Shown in pieces: positions 1 to 7,382 of a DNA stretch of 64,000 nt (positions are counted from its first letter, which is position 1; the number at the start of each line of letters is the position of its first letter). This DNA is from Klebsiella michiganensis (lineage in GTDB: Bacteria > Pseudomonadota > Gammaproteobacteria > Enterobacterales > Enterobacteriaceae): contig CP011077.1 in NCBI GenBank assembly GCA_000963575.1, positions 4,340,001 through 4,404,000 of the forward strand, in the 5' to 3' direction. Under the pieces are notes generated by a model that did no database searches, had not been told where the DNA came from, and was given only the letters and a program-made list of their open reading frames with translations. Made by a program: the position numbers and the translations under genes.

Positions 1-854
1 TCGAACGGCGCGTGGTTCCAGCCCAGCGCTTCGCGGGTCAGTGCGATTTCTGCATCACCCAGCGGTGCGCCGTGAGAGTCGTGAGTACCGGCTTTGTTAG
101 GGGAACCGAAACCGATGATGGTTTTGCACATCAGCAGGGATGGCTTGTCGGTAACCGCACGCGCTTCTTCTACCGCACGTTTGATAGCCGCGGCGTCGTG
201 GCCGTCTACGCCGCGCACTACGTGCCAGCCGTAGGCTTCAAAGCGTTTTGCGGTATCGTCGGTGAACCAGCCTTCAACGTGGCCGTCGATGGAGATGCCG
301 TTGTCGTCATAGAACGCAACCAGTTTACCCAGCTTCAGAGTACCTGCCAGGGAGCAAACCTCGTGAGAGATGCCTTCCATCATGCAGCCATCACCCATGA
401 ATGCATAGGTGAAGTGGTCAACGATGTCGTGACCAGGGCGGTTGAACTGCGCCGCCAGCGTTTTCTCTGCGATAGCCATACCGACCGCGTTCGCAATACC
501 CTGGCCCAGTGGGCCGGTCGTGGTTTCAACACCTGCGGTGTAGCCCACTTCCGGGTGGCCCGGAGTCTGAGAGTGCAACTGACGGAAGTTTTTCAGTTGT
601 TCAATCGGCAGGTCATAACCGCTGAGGTGCAGCAGGCTGTAAATCAGCATAGAACCGTGGCCGTTGGACAGCACGAAGCGGTCGCGGTCAGCCCAGGATG
701 GGTTCTGCGGGTTATGGTTCAGGAAATCACGCCACAGGACTTCGGCAATGTCGGCCATACCCATAGGGGCACCCGGGTGACCGGATTTGGCTTTTTGTAC
801 TGCGTCCATGCTGAGCGCACGAATAGCATTGGCAAGCTCTTTACGAGAGGACAT
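1..854 (-). CDS. tktA: Transketolase (N-terminal part; gene runs off the left edge)
   Basis: Transketolase of the non-oxidative pentose phosphate pathway; it moves two-carbon ketol units using thiamine diphosphate and a divalent metal in the cytosol. Only the first 284 codons are present. The ATG at 854-852 begins MSSRKELANA, as in E. coli TktA. Visible landmarks are the cofactor and substrate histidines near residues 26, 66 and 100 and the thiamine diphosphate motif GDGCMMEG starting near residue 154. The gene is divergent from loiP, the same arrangement as in E. coli, which favours tktA over tktB. The other half of the protein lies outside the window, so its integrity cannot be judged. Confidence 0.96.
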   Translation of the reverse strand, partial: MSSRKELANAIRALSMDAVQKAKSGHPGAPMGMADIAEVLWRDFLNHNPQNPSWADRDRFVLSNGHGSMLIYSLLHLSGYDLPIEQLKNFRQLHSQTPGHPEVGYTAGVETTTGPLGQGIANAVGMAIAEKTLAAQFNRPGHDIVDHFTYAFMGDGCMMEGISHEVCSLAGTLKLGKLVAFYDDNGISIDGHVEGWFTDDTAKRFEAYGWHVVRGVDGHDAAAIKRAVEEARAVTDKPSLLMCKTIIGFGSPNKAGTHDSHGAPLGDAEIALTREALGWNHAPF

Positions 855-932
855 TTTGACTCCAGATCGGATGGTTGAAGGTCGCGCCTTGACTACGATG
901 CGTTATGGGCTACGCCCGAAAATGTGACAACA

Positions 933-960
933 ATGTACACCAGGGGAATGGTCATGTACA
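933..960. promoter_or_regulatory. Pair of ATGTACA sites 21 bp apart in the tktA/loiP divergent gap
   Basis: The heptamer ATGTACA occurs at 933-939 and again at 954-960. The start-to-start distance of 21 bp equals two helical turns, so both sites would face the same side of the DNA. The core TGTACA is itself palindromic. This could be an operator for tktA or loiP, but I do not recognise the regulator. Confidence 0.3.
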
Positions 961-1122
961 TGCGGCGTGCCGTTGACAGGGTAAGAAATCTCTGGATAAC
1001 GCTCGCAAGTTGCGCAACCTGATGCGCAGGCCATTTATTCTTCTTTATACTGAGTCTGGAGCCGCCTCGCCTGCGGTAAATCCGATTCTGTTTTTACCTA
1101 TTATAAAGAAAGGAAAATGGCC

Positions 1123-1881
1123 ATGAAGATGCGCCCAATATTGTTGAGCCTAAGCGTCGCTGCCCTGCTGAGCGGCTGCCAGGGAATGGATTCCAACGGG
1201 CTACTTACCTCTGGAGCCGAAGCTTTTCAGGCCTACACCCTGAGCGACGCTCAGGTGAAAACTCTCAGCGATGATGCCTGTAAGCAGCAGGACAGCAAAG
1301 CCACTATTGCTCCGACAAGCAGTCCTTACACCCAGCGGCTGAACAAGATTGCCTCCGCGCTGGGAGATAACATTAATGGCCTGCCGGTCAACTACAAGGT
1401 TTACGTGACTAAAGACGTCAACGCCTTCGCGATGGCGAACGGCTGCATCCGCGTTTACAGCGGCCTGATGGACATGATGGACGACAACGAAGTTGAAGCG
1501 GTGATTGGCCACGAAATGGGGCACGTCGCGCTGGGCCATGTAAAAAAAGGGATGCAGGTCGCGCTCGGTGCTAACGCTGCACGCGTTGCAGCGGCATCCG
1601 CAGGCGGCGTGATTGGCAATCTGTCGCAGTCTCAGCTTGGGGATTTAGGCGAAAAACTGGTGAACGCTCAGTTCTCCCAGCGCCAGGAGTCAGAAGCGGA
1701 CGACTACTCTTACGATCTGTTGCGCAAACGCGGCATTAACCCAACCGGCCTTGCCACCAGTTTCGAAAAACTGGCGAAGCTCGACGAAGGACGTCAAAGC
1801 TCAATGCTGGACGATCACCCGGCGTCGGCCGCCCGAGCCCAGCATATCCGCGACCGCATGGCGGCGGATGGAATTAAGTAA
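1123..1881 (+). CDS. loiP: Metalloprotease LoiP (YggG), outer membrane lipoprotein
   Basis: M48-family zinc metallopeptidase, known in E. coli as a low-osmolarity-induced outer membrane lipoprotein working with the chaperone-like YfgC/BepA group. I chose the ATG at 1123 (252 aa, the E. coli length) over the ATG at 1117: the AAGAAAGG ribosome site at 1106-1113 is 9 nt from the former and only 3 nt from the latter. The signal peptide ends in a lipobox LLSGC with the acylated cysteine at residue 19. The zinc motif HEMGH is at residues 130-134 and the third ligand lies in the EADDYSYD segment. It is a single gene followed at once by a terminator. Confidence 0.93.
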   Translation: MKMRPILLSLSVAALLSGCQGMDSNGLLTSGAEAFQAYTLSDAQVKTLSDDACKQQDSKATIAPTSSPYTQRLNKIASALGDNINGLPVNYKVYVTKDVNAFAMANGCIRVYSGLMDMMDDNEVEAVIGHEMGHVALGHVKKGMQVALGANAARVAAASAGGVIGNLSQSQLGDLGEKLVNAQFSQRQESEADDYSYDLLRKRGINPTGLATSFEKLAKLDEGRQSSMLDDHPASAARAQHIRDRMAADGIK

Positions 1882-1884
1882 AGC

Positions 1885-1910
1885 AATACCGCCCCAAACG
1901 GGGCGGTATT
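1885..1910. terminator. Bidirectional terminator between loiP and speB
   Basis: A perfect 11-bp stem (1885-1895 with 1900-1910) encloses an AAAC loop. It is bounded by A and T runs, so it can end both the loiP transcript and the opposing speB transcript. Confidence 0.85.
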
Positions 1911-1917
1911 TAAAGGC

Positions 1918-2838
1918 TTATTCGCCCTTTTTCGCCGCCTGGATATACAGCATTTCCAGCGCCAGCGTTGCCGCAGCCAGGGCGGTGATTTCAGACTGGT
2001 CGTAGGCCGGAGCCACTTCCACAACGTCCATCCCCACGATGTTGAGATCTTTCAGGCCACGAACCAGCTTGATAGCACGGTCAGACGTCAGGCCACCAAT
2101 CACCGGCGTACCGGTACCCGGCGCAAACGCAGGATCCAGGCAGTCAATGTCGAAGGTCAGATAAACCGGCATGTCGCCTACTATCTGCTTAACCTGGGCA
2201 ATGATATCGTCCACGCCGCGATCGTTAACCTGGCAGGCATCGAGCACGGTGAAGCCGTTATCTTTGTCGAACTCGGTACGAATACCGATCTGCACGGAGT
2301 GGTTCGGATCGATCAGACCTTCGTTTGGCGCAGTGTAGAACATGGTGCCGTGGTCGAACTCGCAGCCGTTCGCGTAGGTATCGGTATGGGCATCAAAGTG
2401 AACCAGCGCCATTTTGCCGAAGTGCTTAGCATGGGCGCGCAGCAGCGGCAGGGTTACGAAGTGGTCACCACCGAAGGAAAGCATACGCTTGCCGGAAGCC
2501 AGCAGACGTTCGGCGTGCGCCTGGAGATTTTCGCTCATCTCACGGGCATCACCGAAGGCGTATACCAGATCGCCGCAGTCCACAACGTTCAGACGCTCGC
2601 GCATGTCGAAGTTCCACGGGAAACGGTTTCCTTCCCATGCCAGGTTAGTGGACACCTGACGAATCGCTGCCGGGCCGTGGCGGCCACCGGCGCGACCTGA
2701 AGTTGCAGCATCAAAAGGAACGCCGGTGATAACCCAGTCTGCATCGCTATCGTACGGCTGGAAGTTCAGCGGGAAACGTAAAAAACCAAAGGCATTAGAT
2801 ACCAGGGAGTTATCGTATTTGTGGCCTAAGGTGCTCAT
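1918..2838 (-). CDS. speB: Agmatinase
   Basis: Manganese ureohydrolase that cleaves agmatine to putrescine and urea, the second step of the arginine decarboxylase route to polyamines. It is 306 aa, the E. coli length. Metal ligands are visible as GGDH (His126), DAHTD (Asp149, His151, Asp153) and DIDCLDP (Asp230, Asp232). It lies downstream of speA in the same orientation, but the 205-bp gap carries a strong terminator, so it probably has its own promoter as well as read-through expression. Confidence 0.96.
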   Translation of the reverse strand: MSTLGHKYDNSLVSNAFGFLRFPLNFQPYDSDADWVITGVPFDAATSGRAGGRHGPAAIRQVSTNLAWEGNRFPWNFDMRERLNVVDCGDLVYAFGDAREMSENLQAHAERLLASGKRMLSFGGDHFVTLPLLRAHAKHFGKMALVHFDAHTDTYANGCEFDHGTMFYTAPNEGLIDPNHSVQIGIRTEFDKDNGFTVLDACQVNDRGVDDIIAQVKQIVGDMPVYLTFDIDCLDPAFAPGTGTPVIGGLTSDRAIKLVRGLKDLNIVGMDVVEVAPAYDQSEITALAAATLALEMLYIQAAKKGE

Positions 2839-2872
2839 TGTCTGACCTCTCGGTTGGGGTTAAAAAACGCCT

Positions 2873-2917
2873 AAAAAAAATCCCCTCCGCGTCGTTAAAC
2901 CCGACGAGGAAGGGATT
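2873..2917 (-). terminator. Rho-independent terminator between speA and speB
   Basis: Read on the minus strand, a long GC-rich hairpin (2917 to 2881, arms containing AATCCCTTCC and GGAGGGGATT) is followed directly by eight T residues (complement of 2873-2880). It lies upstream of the speB start, so it would attenuate speA read-through into speB. Confidence 0.75.
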
Positions 2918-3003
2918 GGATTGGGGACTGCTATTTATTGCGCGGATTATCGCCGCTAATTCATACGGGTTCAAGAGAGTATAGGCGATGATGCCGCCTG
3001 GCG

Positions 3004-3035
3004 CTCTCACCCTGCCCTCTCTCTCAGAAAGAGGG
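3004..3035. repeat. REP-like palindromic repeat (short copy)
   Basis: The stretch holds caccctgccctctctctc followed by gaaagaggg, a short member of the GC-rich imperfect palindrome family that recurs at about 10.2, 18.3, 22.9, 43.3, 56.1, 56.5 and 56.9 kb. It sits just past the speA stop codon. Confidence 0.5.
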
Positions 3036-3043
3036 CGATTGAA

Positions 3044-5020
3044 TTACTCGTCTTCCAGATACGTATAACCGTAAAGACCGGCTTCGAACTCTTCGAGGAA
3101 CTGCTGCTGCAGCGCATCATCAAGGCCGGTGTTCTTCACCTGGTCACGGAACTGGGTCAACAGCTTGTTCGGGTCGAGCTGCACATACTGCAGCATATCC
3201 GCCACGGTATCGCCTTCGTCAGACAGCTCAACTTCCACGGAACCGTCAGGGAAGACGAAAACGTCCACAGCTTCGGTGTCCCCGAACAGGTTGTGCATGT
3301 TGCCGAGGATTTCCTGGTATGCGCCCACCATGAAGAAGCCCAACATTGGCGGGTTCTCCGGATCGTATTCAGGCATCGGCATCGTCGTGGCAATACCATC
3401 GCCGTCAATGTAGTGGTCGATAGCCCCGTCGGAGTCGCAGGTGATGTCCAGCAGCACCGCACGACGCTCTGGTGCGTGATTCAACCCTTCCAGCGGCAGC
3501 ACCGGGAACAGTTGGTCAATGCCCCACGCGTCCGGCATAGACTGGAACAGCGAGAAGTTGACGTACATTTTGTCCGCCATGCGCTCCTGCAGTTCGTCGA
3601 TGATTGGGCGGTGTGCGCGGTTGCTTGGATCAAGCTGCTTCTGTACCTCGTGGCACATGTTCAGATAAAGCTGCTCTGCCCAGGCGCGCTCCTGCAGGCT
3701 ATATGCCCCGGAGGAGTAGCCAACGTGGATATCGTGCAAGTCCATCTGGCTGTCGTGCAGCCATTCACGCAGTGAACGACGAGTTCCCGGCTGATGCATC
3801 TCCTGCCAGGTTTCCCACATGCTTTGCAGCGCGCGAGGGGCGTCATCTGCCGGCGGGGTCGCTTCGGTGTATTCGTTACGTTCCACGCCGATGATGTTGG
3901 AAACCAGCACGGTGTGGTGCGCGGTCACGGCGCGGCCAGACTCGGTGATCACGGTCGGGTGCGGCAGGCCATTTTCTTCGCAGGCGTCGCCAATCGCCCA
4001 AATGATGTTGTTCGCGTACTCGTTCAGGCCGTAGTTAACCGAGCAGTCGGACTGGGAGCGAGTCCCTTCGTAGTCCACGCCCAGGCCACCGCCAACGTCG
4101 AAGCACTGGATGTTTACGCCCAGCTTGTGCAGCTCCACGTAGAAGCGCGCAGATTCACGGACGCCAGTAGCGATATCGCGAATGTTCGCCATCTGCGAAC
4201 CCAGGTGGAAGTGAAGAAGCTGAATGCTGTCCAGGCGGCCACGTTCACGCAGGATTTCCACCAGTTGCAGAACCTGGTTTGCCGCGAGGCCAAATTTGGA
4301 TTTCTCACCGCCGGAGGACTGCCATTTGCCGGATCCCTGGGAGGCCAGACGTGCGCGCACGCCCAGGCGAGGAATTACATTCAGTCGCTCGGCTTCTTCC
4401 AGCACGATGCCAATCTCGGACATCTTCTCGATAACCAGGTAGACCTTATGGCCCATCTTCTCGCCGATCAGCGCCAGACGGATGTATTCGCGGTCTTTAT
4501 AGCCGTTACAGACGATAACCGACCGGGTCATGCCCGCGTGCGCCAGCACGGCCATTAGCTCAGCTTTAGAGCCAGCCTCCAGGCCCAGCGGCTCGCCGGA
4601 GTGAATCAGCGACTCAATCACGCGACGATGCTGGTTAACCTTGATGGGATAAACCAGGAAGTAGTCGCCGTTATAACCGTAGGATTCACGCGCACGCTTA
4701 AAGGCGGCGTTAATCGAACGCAGGCGGTGCTGCAGGATCTGCGGGAAGCAGAACAGCGCAGGCAGGCGCTGGCCCTGAGCTTCACGCGCTTTCACCAGTT
4801 CAGCGAGATCCACGCGAGCTTCCGGAACGTCCGGGTCAGGGCAAACGCTGATGTGGCCCAGTTCATTGACGTCATAATAGTTATTGCCCCACCAGGCAAT
4901 ATTGTATGTACGCAGCATCTTGCTGGCTTCCTCGGAGCTCATGGCAACCTCCTGAATGGAACGATGTACATCCTGCTCGCCCACTGACGAACCCGAAACA
5001 GAAGTGATTTTGTCAGTCAT
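3044..5020 (-). CDS. speA: Biosynthetic arginine decarboxylase
   Basis: PLP enzyme (alanine racemase-fold decarboxylase) converting arginine to agmatine for putrescine synthesis. I took the ATG at 5020, giving 658 aa as in E. coli, with GAGG 6 nt upstream. The PLP lysine is Lys127 in the motif YPIKVNQ. The C-terminus ends GYTYLEDE exactly as in E. coli. The start overlaps the end of yqgB by 8 nt. A second, stronger translation signal (AGGAGG, 5 nt before an in-frame ATG at 4942, residue 27) would give a 632-aa form; see findings. Confidence 0.96.
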   Translation of the reverse strand: MTDKITSVSGSSVGEQDVHRSIQEVAMSSEEASKMLRTYNIAWWGNNYYDVNELGHISVCPDPDVPEARVDLAELVKAREAQGQRLPALFCFPQILQHRLRSINAAFKRARESYGYNGDYFLVYPIKVNQHRRVIESLIHSGEPLGLEAGSKAELMAVLAHAGMTRSVIVCNGYKDREYIRLALIGEKMGHKVYLVIEKMSEIGIVLEEAERLNVIPRLGVRARLASQGSGKWQSSGGEKSKFGLAANQVLQLVEILRERGRLDSIQLLHFHLGSQMANIRDIATGVRESARFYVELHKLGVNIQCFDVGGGLGVDYEGTRSQSDCSVNYGLNEYANNIIWAIGDACEENGLPHPTVITESGRAVTAHHTVLVSNIIGVERNEYTEATPPADDAPRALQSMWETWQEMHQPGTRRSLREWLHDSQMDLHDIHVGYSSGAYSLQERAWAEQLYLNMCHEVQKQLDPSNRAHRPIIDELQERMADKMYVNFSLFQSMPDAWGIDQLFPVLPLEGLNHAPERRAVLLDITCDSDGAIDHYIDGDGIATTMPMPEYDPENPPMLGFFMVGAYQEILGNMHNLFGDTEAVDVFVFPDGSVEVELSDEGDTVADMLQYVQLDPNKLLTQFRDQVKNTGLDDALQQQFLEEFEAGLYGYTYLEDE

Positions 5021-5159
5021 GGCGAACCTCAAATTTTGTCGATTGTGCAAAACAGTTGACTACTATCGCAGGGGCATCCTGCAATAACAACCCATTAACA
5101 GCGCGTATTGACAGCACAAGACGCTGACAGCCAGGCTGTGCGACCGGTTTCATTTTCAT
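5013..5159 (-). CDS. yqgB: Small protein YqgB
   Basis: Encodes 48 aa and precedes speA on the same strand. The start MKMKPVAQ and the segment AIVVNCF match what I remember of the 43-aa E. coli YqgB (MKKKPVAQ and AIVVNCF), although the middle has diverged. Its stop codon lies inside the first codons of speA (8-nt overlap), which suggests translational coupling to the arginine decarboxylase. Its function is unknown. The ATG at 5153 is an alternative start. Confidence 0.7.
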   Translation of the reverse strand: MKMKPVAQPGCQRLVLSIRAVNGLLLQDAPAIVVNCFAQSTKFEVRHD

Positions 5160-5676
5160 ATCATTGTAAAACACGTATCCGAACCCTGTATGACAGGACG
5201 GCGAAACCACGAGAAAACTCTTGTAATACAAGAGCGCCCTTGTTCAGTTACCACGGCGGATTACAGACCGGCCCGGGGATCCTGAGAAGCGCCGAGATGG
5301 GTAAAACATCGGCAAGTTTGAAAAAATGAGATGTAGGCTGCGAGGAGCATATGCGCGCCAGGACGGCGGGCCGTATTAATTGAATGACGACGGTTCATTA
5401 CTCGTATCACCTCCACGCATACGTTGAACATGTATGCGACAAGCCAAAGCTGCGAACACTGTACCTGACAGGCTCTAAATAATTGCTCAACCCGGCTGGA
5501 AGTGGGCAACACGAATCGTGTGCTTTTGATTAAGCCGCGCGCGCCGCTTTATACCCATATAAGGGGTAAAAAGCAAAACAAAATGTGTAAATTGCCAGCA
5601 GTGTCAGCTTCACTTTCCAGTTAAGATTTATCACATGTTGCCGTTACCCTAAAAAATTCTGGCTATCTGTCGATTG
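5160..5676. other. Long speA/yqgB to metK intergenic region
   Basis: Over 500 bp with no confident gene. It should contain the speA/yqgB promoter and leader (minus strand) on its left and the metK promoter on its right. Apart from the doubtful small frame at 5261-5512 I see no repeat or strong hairpin. The GC content drops towards metK. Confidence 0.5.
5261..5512 (-). CDS. Possible small membrane protein in the YqgD position (doubtful)
   Basis: An 83-codon frame with a GTG start at 5512, upstream of yqgB on the same strand. I remember E. coli YqgD as a small protein of about this length from the same locus, but I cannot recall its sequence well enough to confirm homology. No ribosome site is visible before the GTG. 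The stretch may instead be the long conserved leader of speA. Confidence 0.3.
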   Translation of the reverse strand: MLPTSSRVEQLFRACQVQCSQLWLVAYMFNVCVEVIRVMNRRHSINTARRPGAHMLLAAYISFFQTCRCFTHLGASQDPRAGL

Positions 5677-5737
5677 TATAATCTAAAATGGCCGTCCAGA
5701 TGTTAATCCATCTATACTGATTAACTGTTAGACTGCC
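5677..5737 (+). promoter_or_regulatory. metK promoter -10 and MetJ operator array
   Basis: A consensus -10 TATAAT lies at 5677-5682. From 5690 to 5737 six adjacent 8-mers can be read in register: GGCCGTCC, AGATGTTA, ATCCATCT, ATACTGAT, TAACTGTT, AGACTGCC. The second and third each match the MetJ box AGACGTCT at five of eight positions and the others at three to five. Tandem in-register boxes are the hallmark of MetJ/S-adenosylmethionine repression, which is known for E. coli metK. Confidence 0.65.
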
Positions 5738-5843
5738 TGTTTTTCAATCTGTGGCAATAAGTTCCCGGGTTGGTCTATCTCGCCACTGCTGTGGCGTAGA
5801 GCAGCAGCCTGAACTAAATAAATCCTTTTAGGGTGAAGAAAAT

Positions 5844-6998
5844 ATGGCTAAACACCTCTTTACGTCCGAGTCTGTATCTGAAGGGCATCCTGATAAAATC
5901 GCTGACCAAATCTCCGACGCCGTCCTTGACGCTATCCTCGAGCAGGATCCGAAAGCGCGCGTAGCCTGTGAGACTTACGTCAAAACCGGCATGGTTCTGG
6001 TTGGCGGCGAAATCACTACCAGCGCGTGGGTGGATATCGAAGAAATCACCCGTAAGACCGTGCGTGAAATCGGCTATGTGCATTCAGATATGGGCTTTGA
6101 CGCCAACTCCTGCGCAGTTTTGAGCGCGATTGGTAAACAATCCCCGGACATCAATCAGGGCGTTGACCGTACCGATCCTCTGGAGCAGGGTGCGGGCGAT
6201 CAGGGCCTGATGTTTGGTTACGCCACTAACGAAACCGACGTGCTGATGCCGGCGCCAATCACCTACGCTCACCGTCTGGTGCAGCGCCAGGCAGAAGTGC
6301 GCAAAAACGGTACCCTGCCGTGGCTGCGCCCGGACGCGAAAAGCCAGATCACCTTCCAGTACGACGACGGTAAAATCGTTGGGATCGATGCGGTCGTGCT
6401 GTCCACTCAGCACTCCGAAGATATCGCGCTGAAAGACCTGCAGGAAGCGGTGATGGAAGAGATCATCAAACCTGTTCTGCCGGGCGAGTGGCTGAACGCA
6501 TCCACCAAATACCACATCAACCCAACCGGTCGTTTTGTTATCGGTGGCCCAATGGGTGACTGTGGCTTGACCGGCCGTAAAATCATTGTTGATACCTACG
6601 GCGGCATGGCTCGCCACGGTGGCGGCGCATTCTCCGGTAAAGATCCGTCTAAAGTAGACCGCTCTGCTGCCTACGCTGCACGTTATGTAGCGAAAAACAT
6701 CGTGGCCGCAGGCCTGGCTGACCGCTGCGAAATTCAGGTTTCTTACGCCATCGGCGTGGCGGAGCCAACCTCTATCATGGTGGAAACCTTCGGTACCGAG
6801 AAAATCTCTACCGAGCAGTTGACCCTGCTGGTGCGCGAGTTCTTCGACCTGCGTCCATACGGTCTGATTCAGATGCTGGATCTGCTGCACCCGATTTACA
6901 AAGAGACCGCCGCTTACGGTCACTTTGGTCGCGAACATTTCCCATGGGAAAAAACCGACAAAGCAGCACTGCTGCGTGAAGCCGCTGGCCTGAAATAA
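5844..6998 (+). CDS. metK: S-adenosylmethionine synthetase
   Basis: Makes S-adenosylmethionine from methionine and ATP; the product feeds methylation and, through decarboxylation, spermidine synthesis. It is 384 aa as in E. coli, starting MAKHLFTSESVSEGHPDKIA, where the histidine and aspartate of GHPDK bind ATP and Mg. Downstream are the family signatures GAGDQG and GGGAFSGKDPSKVDRSAAY. The start has GGGTGAAG upstream. It is divergent from speA/yqgB and probably MetJ-repressed. Confidence 0.97.
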   Translation: MAKHLFTSESVSEGHPDKIADQISDAVLDAILEQDPKARVACETYVKTGMVLVGGEITTSAWVDIEEITRKTVREIGYVHSDMGFDANSCAVLSAIGKQSPDINQGVDRTDPLEQGAGDQGLMFGYATNETDVLMPAPITYAHRLVQRQAEVRKNGTLPWLRPDAKSQITFQYDDGKIVGIDAVVLSTQHSEDIALKDLQEAVMEEIIKPVLPGEWLNASTKYHINPTGRFVIGGPMGDCGLTGRKIIVDTYGGMARHGGGAFSGKDPSKVDRSAAYAARYVAKNIVAAGLADRCEIQVSYAIGVAEPTSIMVETFGTEKISTEQLTLLVREFFDLRPYGLIQMLDLLHPIYKETAAYGHFGREHFPWEKTDKAALLREAAGLK

Positions 6999-7020
6999 TC
7001 ATCCGTCGCTTTGCGTTTTA

Positions 7021-7044
7021 AAGGCCAGCTTATGCTGGCCTTTT
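7021..7044 (+). terminator. metK terminator
   Basis: A perfect 9-bp stem AAGGCCAGC/GCTGGCCTT (7021-7029 with 7034-7042) has a TTAT loop and ends in a T tract, 22 bp after the metK stop. Confidence 0.9.
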
Positions 7045-7098
7045 GCTTTTTGGTTCTGCGCCCGCAAGCCTCCCCGCCCAACTGCCCTTGGCAACGCA

Positions 7099-7114
7099 TT
7101 GAAACCGATTACAT
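7099..7114 (+). promoter_or_regulatory. Distal GalR/GalS-type operator of galP
   Basis: The 16-mer TTGAAACCGATTACAT agrees with the GalR/GalS consensus GTGNAANCGNTTNCAC at ten of twelve fixed positions. It lies 183 bp upstream of the proximal operator, so a repression loop is possible. Confidence 0.5.
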
Positions 7115-7281
7115 CCACCCAAATGGGGCTTTATCGCTATTTTCATTCAAATGAACGCTCAAGCACATCACTTGTTACATTACGCTTCATATTGCACCAA
7201 TTTTTAACCACAATATTGGATTTAATCGCCATTAACTTCCTGTTTCATCGGTATTCAGTCTCTTTTTAATCCATATTCTTA

Positions 7282-7343
7282 GTGTAAGCGATTACATTGC
7301 TGTGATTATCATCACACACTTCTGCGCGCCGCTGCCCTACCCT
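7282..7343 (+). promoter_or_regulatory. galP promoter: GalR operator, perfect CRP site and -10
   Basis: GTGTAAGCGATTACAT (7282-7297) matches the GalR/GalS consensus at eleven of twelve fixed positions. TGTGATTATCATCACA (7301-7316) is a perfect CRP consensus. If TACCCT at 7338-7343 is the -10 and transcription starts near 7350, the CRP site centres at -41.5 (class II) and the operator at -60.5. These are the positions of the CRP site and external operator of the E. coli gal P1 promoter. Confidence 0.75.
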
Positions 7344-7382
7344 TAATACCGTCAAATCCGAATAACCTACGTGGAGGGCGTT

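Noticed and set aside
12..878. 288-aa frame on the plus strand opposite tktA
   Set aside because: It is antisense to the transketolase gene and shows no recognisable protein features.
1117..1119. ATG at 1117 as the loiP start
   Set aside because: It is only 3 nt from the ribosome site; the ATG at 1123 gives the E. coli length and N-terminus.
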